From Halomonas sp. M20 (GTDB lineage Bacteria; Pseudomonadota; Gammaproteobacteria; Pseudomonadales; Halomonadaceae), in assembly GCF_020622265.1 (NCBI RefSeq), contig NZ_JACNMQ010000004.1, forward strand, positions 186,001-250,000: a stretch of 64,000 nucleotides of DNA, written 5' to 3'. The notes under the pieces were generated by a model. That model saw nothing but the letters and a program-made list of their open reading frames with translations. It did not search any database and was not told the origin of the DNA. The position numbers were made by a program, and so were the translations under genes. Below, piece by piece: positions 40,274-48,304 of this stretch (its first letter is position 1; the number at the start of each line of letters is the position of its first letter).

Positions 40274-41560
40274 ATGGCTGATAAAAAAGCGCATTTGACC
40301 ATTGACGGCGTAGATGAAGCCATTGAATTTCCAATCTACTCAGGCACGCTCGGCCCAGATGTCATCGATGTACGCGAACTGACTGAAATGGGTCATTTCA
40401 CCTTCGATCCTGGTTTCGTGGCTACCGCAGCCTGTGAGTCTGGCATCACTTACATCGACGGTGCCGAAGGCGTGCTGCTGCATCGCGGCTACCCTATCGA
40501 CCAGCTGGCACAGAATTCCAATTTCGTCGAGCTGTGCTACTTGCTGCTGTTTGGCGATCTGCCCAACGATGAGCAGTATGCAAAATTCGAAGGCACCATC
40601 AGCAAACACACGATGGTGCACGAACAGATCGTCAATTTCTTCAAGGGGTTCCGTCGCGATGCCCACCCGATGGCCATCGTCTGCGGCGTGGTAGGCGGCT
40701 TGGCTGCTTTCTATCACGACAATCTGGATATTTCCGACGAAAGACAGCGCCGGGTAAGCGCTATTCGACTGATCGCCAAGATGCCGACCATCGCGGCAAT
40801 GAGCTACAAGTACAACATCGGCCAGCCTTTCAACTACCCGCGCAACGATCTGAACTATGCCGAGAACTTCCTTTACATGATGTTCAGCAACCCGTGTGAA
40901 GAGTTCAAGATCAACCCGGTATATGCCAAAGCCATGGATCGTATTTTCATGTTGCATGCGGACCACGAACAGAACGCCTCTACCTCGACGGTGCGTCTGG
41001 CGGGCTCCACCGGCGCCAACCCTTTCGCCTGTATCAGTGCCGGCATTGCTGCCCTCTGGGGCCCTGCACATGGCGGTGCCAACGAAGCAGTGCTCAATAT
41101 GCTCGACGAGATCGGCGACGAATCCGAAGAGAATATTCAGCGCTTCATCGACAAAGCCAAGGACAAGGACGATTCATTCAAGCTCATGGGCTTTGGCCAC
41201 CGGGTTTACAAGAATTTCGACCCGCGCGCCAAGGTCATGAAAGAGACCTGCGACGAAGTTCTCGAAGAGCTGGGGCGGGCTGATGATCCCAAGCTAAAAA
41301 TTGCCAAGCGTCTTGAACAGATCGCTCTGGAAGACGACTACTTCATCGAGCGCAAGCTTTATCCCAACGTCGATTTCTATTCCGGCATCATTCTCAATGC
41401 AATTGGCATTCCAACCAACATGTTTACGGTCATATTTGCCGTGGCACGTACCATCGGCTGGATTTCCCACTGGAATGAGATGCTCAGCAACGATTATCGT
41501 ATCGGTCGTCCGCGCCAGCTTTACACTGGACATACCAAACGCGACTACCCAACCAAGTAA
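40274..41560 (+). CDS. gltA: Citrate synthase
   Basis: 428 residues, the hexameric type II size. Visible: [27 protein letters not shown], catalytic-loop [47 protein letters not shown], and [18 protein letters not shown] with the second active His; the Asp follows in PNVDFYSG. It condenses acetyl-CoA and oxaloacetate. Type II enzymes are usually inhibited by NADH. Divergent from the sdh-suc cluster. Confidence 0.97.
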   Translation: MADKKAHLTIDGVDEAIEFPIYSGTLGPDVIDVRELTEMGHFTFDPGFVATAACESGITYIDGAEGVLLHRGYPIDQLAQNSNFVELCYLLLFGDLPNDEQYAKFEGTISKHTMVHEQIVNFFKGFRRDAHPMAIVCGVVGGLAAFYHDNLDISDERQRRVSAIRLIAKMPTIAAMSYKYNIGQPFNYPRNDLNYAENFLYMMFSNPCEEFKINPVYAKAMDRIFMLHADHEQNASTSTVRLAGSTGANPFACISAGIAALWGPAHGGANEAVLNMLDEIGDESEENIQRFIDKAKDKDDSFKLMGFGHRVYKNFDPRAKVMKETCDEVLEELGRADDPKLKIAKRLEQIALEDDYFIERKLYPNVDFYSGIILNAIGIPTNMFTVIFAVARTIGWISHWNEMLSNDYRIGRPRQLYTGHTKRDYPTK

Positions 41561-42128
41561 TTCTGCTCCGCAGGAGGCCGCCCACAGGGCGGCTTGTCGT
41601 TCGATGACAACAGCAAGCTCCGCCTCCCCTGCATACACTCGATCGTTATTTCTCATGGGCTGAAAAGAGCACTTTTAATCGCCTCTTTCGTGCTTCCGTG
41701 CTCTTGTACAAGACGTAACATCCATATTCTCTGGCGCTTTTTTAACCCGCGCTACCTTTTCCACACTTTCTGTGGATAAGGCTGTTCACAACCTTTAGAG
41801 AACGTCACATAATCGCCATGTTTAGCGGCCTGGCTACAAATTGACTAATTTTTAACCACAAGTAAGTTTTTGATTTTAAAGATATTTATATAAAACCCAA
41901 CAACCATGAGGCCTTACCGCGCTCTATACACAGGGTGCCGATGGATAAAGCGAAGGCAGGGGAAAAATTTCTTTCTGTCAACCCTGTTCAGAAAAAATAA
42001 AGCACTTATTGACTAGATAAATAGTCTTGCAAATACTAGATTAATAATACACATACGCGAAAGCGCCGATCGGGATTCGGGCTGGTGACGCGGATGATGA
42101 GAAAGCAGATTAAGGCATATAAAGAGGG
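41561..42128. other. AT-rich intergenic region after gltA
   Basis: No gene seen. A GC-rich hairpin (GCCGCCC / GGGCGGC) lies directly after gltA (41578-41594) and may end it. At 41771-41779 there is a perfect DnaA box (TTATCCACA on the minus strand), with near-matches at 41924-41932 (CTATACACA) and 41942-41948. Between them runs an AT-rich block (41845-41900). A palindrome GACTAGATAAATAGTC lies at 42011-42026 and, on the minus strand, is followed by an A/T-rich run, possibly ending the tRNA transcript. Confidence 0.45.
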
Positions 42129-42204
42129 TGGCGTCCCATAGGGGGTTCGAACCCCTGTTACCGCCGTGAAAGGGCGGTGTCCTGGACCACTAGACGAATG
42201 GGAC
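42129..42204 (-). tRNA. tRNA-Glu (anticodon TTC)
   Basis: 76 nt with encoded CCA. Acceptor GTCCCAT / ATGGGAC, anticodon stem CCGCC-CTTTCAC-GGCGG, T-loop GTTCGAA. It lies 12 bases downstream of tRNA-Ala in one transcript. Confidence 0.97.
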
Positions 42205-42216
42205 GTTGCAGTGTGG

Positions 42217-42292
42217 TGGTGGAGCCTACCGGGATCGAACCGGTGACCTCGACGCTGCCAGCGTCGCGCTCTCCCAGCTGAGCTAAGGCCCC
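42217..42292 (-). tRNA. tRNA-Ala (anticodon GGC)
   Basis: 76 nt with encoded CCA. Acceptor GGGGCCT / AGGCTCC, D-arm AGCTCAGCTGGGAGAGC, anticodon loop in GACGCTGGCAGCGTC, T-loop GTTCGAT. It follows gltX by about 80 bases and is probably co-transcribed with it and tRNA-Glu. Confidence 0.97.
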
Positions 42293-42370
42293 TTTCCAAA
42301 AAGCAATTCTATGCTTCAAGAACGGGGCATATGCTACTCATACGCCCCTGATCGGTCAACGATTTTTTAT

Positions 42371-43855
42371 TCATTCGAACTCGCGAAACGCCTTCTCGAA
42401 TGCCTTGGTCTGCTTCTTGGAAATACCGCCTAGCACCATGATGGCATGGCGAAGTCGTGCTCGCGTCATATCGGATCCCAGAATGGCCATCGCATCCATG
42501 ACGGAAGTCGAAGTCGTCGACCCCGTAATGGCAATGAAAACAGGCGCTAGGAATGCCTTCATCTTGAGTTCGAAGTAATCGCTTAGCCGTTTTACCTCCG
42601 GCAAGAGACTCTCCTTTTCCCAGGGCGATACCCGCTCCAGACGCCAAACCAGGAACTGCAGCAGCTTGAGCAACTCGCCTCGCTCGAGCGGAACATTGGC
42701 AAAGCTATCTTCGTCAATAGATGGCATGCCTGAAAAGAAGTGCCCCGCCAACGGTGCGACATCGGACAGTGTTTCGATCCGCGGGCGTACCTGGGGCAGT
42801 ATCTGGCTGACGTATTCTTCATTGAATGCCCATTCACGCAGCGCAATCAGCAGACTCTGATCGTCCAGATCCTCGCGTATGTAAAGGCCGTTCAACCAGG
42901 TCAGTTTTTCCAGATCGAACACCGGCCCACCCAAGGAGACGCGCTGGATATCGAACTGCGCCATCATCTCATCGAGGCTGAACTTCTCGCGTTCGTCAGG
43001 CATCGACCAGCCCATGCGCCCCAAATAGTTGGTTAACGCCTGGGGCAGAAACCCCATGCGTCGATAGTAGTTGATCGACGTTGGATTCTTGCGCTTGGAA
43101 AGTTTGCTTTTATCCGGGTTACGGAGCAGCGGCAAATGACACAGCACTGGCATCTGCCAGTCAAAATATTCATAGAGCAGTTGATGCTTGGGAGCGGAAT
43201 TGATCCACTCTTCGCCCCTCAGGACATGAGTGATGCCCATCAGATGATCGTCGATCACATTGGCCAGATGATAGGTGGGCATGCCATCGGACTTGAGCAG
43301 AACCTGCGCATCGACCTGGGTCCAGTCGACTTCAATGCTACCGCGCAGCATGTCTTCGATGACACAGACGCCCTTTTCCGGCACATTCATGCGTACTACA
43401 TAGGGCCAGTTTTCGGATTCACGCCGCTCGACCTCATCTTGCGGCAGCGCCAAATCGCCTGGCTTGAATGCCCCATGCAGCCCTTCGGCCTTGCGGTGCT
43501 CACGTAATTCGTTCAGTTCGTCGCTGGTGCGATAACACTTGAAAGCGTGTCCTGCGTCGAGCAATTGCTGGGCGTAGCGCGCATAGACATCGCCGCGCTC
43601 GCTCTGGCGATAAGGGCCATGAGGCCCGCCGATATCTGGTCCTTCATCCCACTCAAGCCCCAGCCAGCGCAGCGAATCGAGAATCATCTGCTCGGATTCA
43701 GGCGTCGAGCGCTCTCGATCCGTGTCCTCGATGCGCAGAATGAATTGGCCGCCATGCTGACGAGCAAAACACAGATTGAACAAGGCCACATAGGCGGTCC
43801 CCACGTGAGGGTCCCCGGTCGGCGATGGGGCGATGCGGGTACGTACGGTAGTCAT
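42371..43855 (-). CDS. gltX: Glutamyl-tRNA synthetase
   Basis: 494 residues. Class I motifs: [13 protein letters not shown] (HIGH variant) at the N-terminus and [11 protein letters not shown] (KMSKS variant). [31 protein letters not shown] and [13 protein letters not shown] are typical of the bacterial enzyme. The C-terminal helical domain reads the anticodon. The encoded tRNA-Glu gene lies just downstream, tying enzyme and substrate in one locus. Confidence 0.96.
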   Translation of the reverse strand: MTTVRTRIAPSPTGDPHVGTAYVALFNLCFARQHGGQFILRIEDTDRERSTPESEQMILDSLRWLGLEWDEGPDIGGPHGPYRQSERGDVYARYAQQLLDAGHAFKCYRTSDELNELREHRKAEGLHGAFKPGDLALPQDEVERRESENWPYVVRMNVPEKGVCVIEDMLRGSIEVDWTQVDAQVLLKSDGMPTYHLANVIDDHLMGITHVLRGEEWINSAPKHQLLYEYFDWQMPVLCHLPLLRNPDKSKLSKRKNPTSINYYRRMGFLPQALTNYLGRMGWSMPDEREKFSLDEMMAQFDIQRVSLGGPVFDLEKLTWLNGLYIREDLDDQSLLIALREWAFNEEYVSQILPQVRPRIETLSDVAPLAGHFFSGMPSIDEDSFANVPLERGELLKLLQFLVWRLERVSPWEKESLLPEVKRLSDYFELKMKAFLAPVFIAITGSTTSTSVMDAMAILGSDMTRARLRHAIMVLGGISKKQTKAFEKAFREFE

Positions 43856-44021
43856 GGCATCCGTTCCGTTGGCTTGAAGGATGGCCGCATTATACGCACC
43901 TGGCGCGTACTCGACAGTCCGACTCAGCGGCTTGGCTTGGCCAATTGACTCAACAGGCCAATGCCTTGGCGACAGTCATCTATATTTCTTTTTATCAGCA
44001 TCTATTAATCAAGGAGTCGTC

Positions 44022-44762
44022 ATGCTCAGGCAACTACCCGATGATTTCAGCGCTCTCGTACTGGGCGCCTCAGGAGGCATTGGCCATGCAGTACTCAAGG
44101 CTTTGCTGGACAGTCGAAAACCAAAGCGCATCATTGCAGTCAGCCGCCACGCGCCGGGACTGGAGGATTCTAGACTGGAATGTCTGGCCCTGGATATCAC
44201 GACTCAGGAAGGACAAGACACTCTCGCCGCGCATTTGAAAGACGCCCCACTTCATCTAATCTTCAATGCCATCGGGATGCTCCATGACGGCAACGCGGGC
44301 ATCGCGCCGGAGAAGCGCTTCGAAGATCTAGACTTTGATGCGCTGGCGCGTCTCTTTCACGTCAACGCTGCCACTCCCGTCATGCTATTCAAGACACTCA
44401 AAGGCTCGTTGCTGGGCAAGCACCCGATCATCTTTGCCAGTCTTTCCGCCCGAGTGGGCTCCATCGAAGACAATGGCTTGGGAGGCTGGTATGCCTACCG
44501 CGCCAGCAAGGCGGCTCACAACATGTTCTTGAAGACGGCCGCCATAGAGCTTAAACGTCTCAATCGGCAAGCCATCGTTCTATGCCTGCATCCAGGAACT
44601 ACCGATACCGACTTGTCGCAACCTTTTCAGGCCCGGGTACCAGAAGGCAAACTTTTTACCGCGAGCTTTGTCGCCGAACATCTATTGGACGTCATGGACC
44701 GTCGTACACCGGATGATAGCGGCAGTTTCTGGGATTGGGCCGGCGAGCCTATTGTCTGGTAA
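44022..44762 (+). CDS. Short-chain dehydrogenase/reductase, C-factor-like
   Basis: 246 residues from ATG 44022 (AAGGAG site). Rossmann motif VLGASGGIGHAV, NAIG (NNAG variant), catalytic Ser in FASLSARVG, and YAYRASKAAHN (Y-x3-K). HPGTTDTDLSQPF after the active site is typical of the CsgA/C-factor group. The substrate is unknown. It diverges from gltX, about 170 bases apart. Confidence 0.85.
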   Translation: MLRQLPDDFSALVLGASGGIGHAVLKALLDSRKPKRIIAVSRHAPGLEDSRLECLALDITTQEGQDTLAAHLKDAPLHLIFNAIGMLHDGNAGIAPEKRFEDLDFDALARLFHVNAATPVMLFKTLKGSLLGKHPIIFASLSARVGSIEDNGLGGWYAYRASKAAHNMFLKTAAIELKRLNRQAIVLCLHPGTTDTDLSQPFQARVPEGKLFTASFVAEHLLDVMDRRTPDDSGSFWDWAGEPIVW

Positions 44763-44937
44763 AAAGAGAAACTTTTTGTTTTACTAACTATTAACCTATG
44801 TTAATAGAAGCAGTGCTCTTCAAAAGTGATTCAATCCGCGGAAAGTTCTCGAAGTTCCTCATAGAAGCCTGATAATCCTAAACAAACTTCGACTCATTTT
44901 CTCTATGCTGGCACGAATGAAATCGTGAGATATCTTG

Positions 44938-45573
44938 ATGGAAGCCTTGGGTGCTCGAATAAAACAATTACGCCAACAGGCCAAGCTCAGCAAAGCGGCT
45001 TTGGCACGCAAAGTAGGCGTATCCGATGTGTCGATCTCCTATTGGGAGTCCGGCACCATCCGCCAGGTTGGTCACGAACGTCTTGTAGCCCTGGCTGACG
45101 CGCTGGGATGCAGTCTTGAAGACTTACTCAAGACGCCTATTTCTCAACCTCAACCTCAGCCTCAGCCTCAGCCTCAGCGAGTACTCTATATCCAGGTACA
45201 TCAACCGCCTCCCTGGCTTCAGCAAGCCGCCCCGATCTCCATCCTCGGTGACATTCCCGTGCCCAATCTGGACGATGACTGTCATTTGGTCACGCCGGCC
45301 CCTGGTGAAAGATTCGACTTCATCGACACCGGTGATTTGGCCGCAGTGCTGCCGACCAATACGTTTGTGCAAGATGGGTTGTACATACTCGAGCGCTTCG
45401 GCAGGTTGATCGTACGCTATCTGTCTCATACCGATAACGGCGATATCGACATCAGCGACGAATCCAAGCATATGGAACAAGCTCCGATGAGCGATCTACC
45501 CTATAAATTGCTTGGTCAGATTCGCACTCTATGGCAACTCACCGAAATACATAAGGAGACGTTTTACGATTAG
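44938..45573 (+). CDS. XRE-family regulator with degenerate S24 domain
   Basis: 211 residues. Residues 4-60: helix-turn-helix (IKQLRQQAKLSKAALARKVGVSDVSISYWESG). A (Pro-Gln)5 linker at residues about 70-80 joins a C-terminal domain with LexA/CI-like layout (RFDFIDTGDLAAVL, QDGLYILERFGRLIVRYL). The expected S-M serine is absent and the Lys position reads Arg, so self-cleavage is unlikely. It resembles phage repressors but lies about 800 bases outside the prophage border; it could be a remnant or a host regulator. No clear ribosome site. Confidence 0.75.
   Translation: MEALGARIKQLRQQAKLSKAALARKVGVSDVSISYWESGTIRQVGHERLVALADALGCSLEDLLKTPISQPQPQPQPQPQRVLYIQVHQPPPWLQQAAPISILGDIPVPNLDDDCHLVTPAPGERFDFIDTGDLAAVLPTNTFVQDGLYILERFGRLIVRYLSHTDNGDIDISDESKHMEQAPMSDLPYKLLGQIRTLWQLTEIHKETFYD
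45148..45177 (+). repeat. Five tandem CCTCAR hexamers
   Basis: Encodes the (Pro-Gln)5 linker of the XRE regulator. Because the unit is 6 bases, slippage changes linker length without breaking the frame. Confidence 0.85.
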
Positions 45574-46369
45574 AGAGTGTGATGCGATCGCGTGTCCACG
45601 CGACACGGCGATAGGTAGTTGATTCAACCGGTGGTGTAAATAATGACGTACATAAAAGTAGGCCCAGCCATTTCTGGCCGGGCCTTGCAGAGAAACGTAC
45701 TCTGCTGAACGAAGAGTCCTCTGGTTCCTTGGCATCAAGGGCTTCCTGCCTGGATTGCCTCCTTCCCTTACACTGATCGTCCTGATCACGCACATCCTGT
45801 GCTTGCAGCCACTCATTGGCCACTGCTCTTCGCTTGAATACTCCAATCGCCTTGATGATGATCACGGCTCCATGCACAGCAGATATCTAATGATACTGCA
45901 TACCTTCCTTGGTATTTTTTGATGCAACTTGGAGCGAAACCAGCTTATTGGCTGCTTTCTAGTGCCATGCGTCCTGCAGGCAAATCGAACGACTCCTTGC
46001 TCGATGGAGAGCATTATGTCTTATTTGAACTATTTTTTACTTAATCTATATTAATTGATGACCATCGATCGTGTAAGCAAAGAGCGGCATATTGTGTAGG
46101 TTATTTCTTACAAAACATGCACAAAAGCTAATATCTCTTAGTGACAAGGCCACTGAATCGCCATACACGGCCATGGTGTATGCATCATACGATCTCGAGC
46201 TCTGCATGGCGTGCCCGGAACGCATCCGAAATGCTCGTCGAAGTATAAAGACCGCTCCATGGCTATCTTCACCTCTGCAAGGCTCAGTTACCCGGGAAGG
46301 GCATGCGAGGCCAGACTATATATGCGAAACTGCCATCTATCCGATGCCGTCTTTAGCATACCCCTTGAA
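45574..46369. other. Host intergenic region left of the prophage
   Basis: About 800 bases without a convincing gene. It holds an imperfect hairpin GGCCCAGCC / GGCCGGGCC (45664-45688) that could end the XRE gene, and a short ATACC / GGTAT hairpin followed by T6 (45900-45920). A 112-codon leftward frame (45539-45877) lacks a ribosome site and crosses the first hairpin, so I do not call it. Confidence 0.4.
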
Positions 46370-46438
46370 ATGAATCTTCCAGAATTTGACAGAACCTTCT
46401 CCGTCGCGCCGATGATGGATCGGACTCTAATGCCGTAG
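46370..46438 (+). pseudogene. dusA: 5' fragment of dusA (tRNA-dihydrouridine synthase A)
   Basis: The frame reads MNLPEFDRTFSVAPMMDRT then random residues and a stop. FSVAPMMDWTDRH is the near-invariant N-terminus of DusA; identity breaks at Trp (here Arg) and then completely. This is what remains when a prophage inserts into codons 15-20 of dusA. DusA reduces U20/U20a in tRNA. The intact or restored gene should lie at the right prophage end, outside the window. Confidence 0.75.
46397..46425 (+). other. attL: Predicted attL in dusA
   Basis: The stretch encoding FSVAPMMD(R)T spans the most conserved dusA codons, which dusA-targeting integrases use as core site. Sequence to its left looks host-like; to its right begins AT-variable phage DNA. 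The exact core cannot be fixed without attR. Confidence 0.6.
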
Positions 46439-46473
46439 TGGTAGGCTTCGCAGCGCTCAAGTACCAAATATGT

Positions 46474-46504
46474 GCCAACAGTATCCAGCTGCTGGCATTT
46501 TTTT
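46474..46504 (+). terminator. Terminator just inside the prophage
   Basis: GCCAACAG / CTGCTGGC (one mismatch) with a TATCCAG loop and ATTTTTTT tail. It would stop host transcription that enters through the cut dusA promoter. Confidence 0.75.
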
Positions 46505-46611
46505 GTCCTTGAAGAAGCTGAGCGGGAATAGTCGCGAGAGTGACGAGAGAAGAAGCATGTATGACTTGCGTGTGCGCGGGCGCGTTGAAGGGGGCTATCA
46601 GAATGTTTGGG

Positions 46612-46916
46612 GGGCTCGGAAAAAGGTAACAAAGGTAATGCTTTCTCAAATATCGTCATATCTTATTGTTTTGTATGTATTTAAAACGGTCGTTCAAAAG
46701 GTAACATAAAGGTGATGTAAAGGTGATGCGTTACCTTTTTAAATGGTAATTATCGTATTTTTATAAATCTATATATATCAATATCTTAGGAAAGCATTAC
46801 CTTTTGCAGTACCAAACGTTACCTTTTTAGGGTAATTTTTTTATCCTTTAATATCATTAACTTAATACCTAAAAACATGGCGCGTTACCTGCATTACCTT
46901 TTTCCGAGGACCCCCC
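46612..46916. repeat. Two-fold symmetric array of AAAGGTRAY repeats around an AT-rich core
   Basis: At least ten copies of a 9-10 base word. Plus orientation: 46622, 46631, 46697, 46708, 46719. Minus orientation: 46730, 46795, 46818, 46884, 46892. Two weaker copies sit at 46742 and 46829. All good copies left of about 46730 point right and all to the right point left. The outer ends form a longer inverted repeat (GGGGxCTCGGAAAAAGGTAA at left; its complement, with CCGAGGACCCCCC, at right). The centre (46745-46795) is nearly pure A/T. This looks like initiator-binding iterons flanking an unwinding element, or a large operator. No gene overlaps convincingly. Confidence 0.8.
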
Positions 46917-47080
46917 TGGCTTATAAACTGCCCTTTGGCCGCTGTGGCTGCTCTCATAGCCATTTAAAACGAAGGATTCCGAAGCAAAAACAGCATCTTA
47001 TCGCTGTCCGTCAGCCGCTCTGTGTGAGCGCTCTAGCGGGCATTGAGGAAGTGAATAAAAACTGACCTACAAAGCGCGCA

Positions 47081-47099
47081 GGCGGGGCGGGGTGTCGAC
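47081..47099 (+). other. cos: Candidate cos site
   Basis: GGCGGGGCGGGG (47081-47092) differs by one base from the first 12 bases of P2 cos as I recall it (GGCGAGGCGGGG). It is in the same orientation and the same place, just beyond the 3' end of the leftward Q gene. The last seven bases of the 19-base P2 site do not match. Confidence 0.5.
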
Positions 47100-47162
47100 G
47101 GCGCGCGGTGGGGCGCCAGGGACTTTAGTAGGGGTGGCTGGTAGGACCTGAGCGGCAGGCAC

Positions 47163-47186
47163 AAAAAAGCCGCTCAGATGAGCGGC
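47163..47186 (-). terminator. Terminator after the Q gene
   Basis: GCCGCT / AGCGGC stem; on the minus strand it is followed by six Us. It ends the P-Q transcript before cos. Confidence 0.85.
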
Positions 47187-47215
47187 AAGCCAGGGAGAAC
47201 TTGGGGGCGTGGTGA

Positions 47216-48304
47216 TCAGCGCGAGGGATCGAGGCCGGCGCCGCCGGGAGCGTCGAGGGAGTAGGGATTGAAGCGGATGATCTCTTCGCCCATCCGCTCG
47301 TTGATCTCCATGAAGGTGGCCTGCAGCGGTTCGAGCTCATTGGCGACGAAGACCCGGGCGGCCTTCTCGACATCGCCGAAGCCGCCAGTGTTCTGCGGAA
47401 TGATGCCCATCAGCTGCGGCGGGATGCGGTGGCCGGCGAGCTGATCGTCCCGGGTGATGTTCTTGATGTTCCAGAACTCGTCCTTGGCCGCCACCTCGGA
47501 CACCGGGATGATCTGCACCCCGTCCTTCTTTCCCTTCGGCGAATAGAGGAACAGGTTGCGAAAGTTGCCCGGGCCCTTGCTTTCGCGCAGCGCCTGACGC
47601 ATGGCGTCGATGTCCTTCTGATCGTGGGCCTCGTCGTTGACGTACATGATGAAGCCGGCATGGCTGCCGTTGAGGTAGTAGCGGCGCCGGAACAGCGTCG
47701 CGCTCTCGTTGAGCCAGGCCGACTGCAGCGAGCCCAGATAGTCCGGCAGCCCATAGACGGTCTGATCGATATCCGGCTCGAGCAGATGCACCACCCTGCC
47801 CTTGGGCAGCTCGGTCTTATCCAGATAGTTGGGCACCCACCAGTAGCGGTTCGCCTGCTTGCCGCCGCGCCGCATGTACTTGGCCGGTAGATGGCGGAAC
47901 GGCAGGCGCTTGCCGAGTCGCCCTTTCACCTCTTCCAGGTAGCAGTTGCCGAACACCAGATGATCGAGGGCCAAAGCGCTGAACGCCTGGCGGCTAAGCA
48001 GTGGATGCGGCTGGAAGGTGCGCAAAAGAATGTTGCGCTTCACCTGCAGCGCGCTGCCATGATGCGCGGTCGACCGATAGGATTGAGCCAGCACGCTGAA
48101 CGGCACCGGTGGCTCGTACCACTCATCCGGGCTCAACCACACGCCCTCGTAGAACACATCGCGCAGGCTTGTCACCGGCTCGGGATCGCCGAACGAGAAC
48201 GCCTCGGCTCTCGCCTTGCCAGGCGTTGGTTCCGGCGCGGCTTCGCCCTGCTTACTGTACGCCGGCACTCGAATCCGGGGCTTGTCGGCGATGTTATCGC
48301 TCAT
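47216..48304 (-). CDS. Q: Phage portal protein (P2 gpQ family)
   Basis: 362 residues. It builds the dodecameric portal through which DNA enters the capsid. Family features: GVWLSPDEWYEPPVPFSVLAQSYRSTAHHGSALQVKRNIL, YMRRGGKQANRYWWVPNYL and the DDQLAGHRIPPQLMGIIPQNTGGFGDVEKA block. Its start overlaps the P stop (ATGA), with a GGAG site. Confidence 0.93.
   Translation of the reverse strand: MSDNIADKPRIRVPAYSKQGEAAPEPTPGKARAEAFSFGDPEPVTSLRDVFYEGVWLSPDEWYEPPVPFSVLAQSYRSTAHHGSALQVKRNILLRTFQPHPLLSRQAFSALALDHLVFGNCYLEEVKGRLGKRLPFRHLPAKYMRRGGKQANRYWWVPNYLDKTELPKGRVVHLLEPDIDQTVYGLPDYLGSLQSAWLNESATLFRRRYYLNGSHAGFIMYVNDEAHDQKDIDAMRQALRESKGPGNFRNLFLYSPKGKKDGVQIIPVSEVAAKDEFWNIKNITRDDQLAGHRIPPQLMGIIPQNTGGFGDVEKAARVFVANELEPLQATFMEINERMGEEIIRFNPYSLDAPGGAGLDPSR

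Noticed and set aside
42129-42292. tRNA genes as possible prophage attachment site
   Set aside because: No phage genes or tRNA 3' end repeat adjoin them; the dusA fragment at 46.4 kb explains the border better.
45539-45877. Leftward 112-codon frame after the XRE gene
   Set aside because: No ribosome site, overlaps the XRE 3' end and a likely terminator hairpin, no recognisable motifs.
46619-46912. CRISPR array
   Set aside because: Repeats are only 9-10 bases, irregularly spaced and change orientation; no cas genes.
46877-47065. 62-codon frame just right of the repeat array
   Set aside because: It begins inside the inverted repeat, lacks a ribosome site and has no protein features; treated as noncoding.
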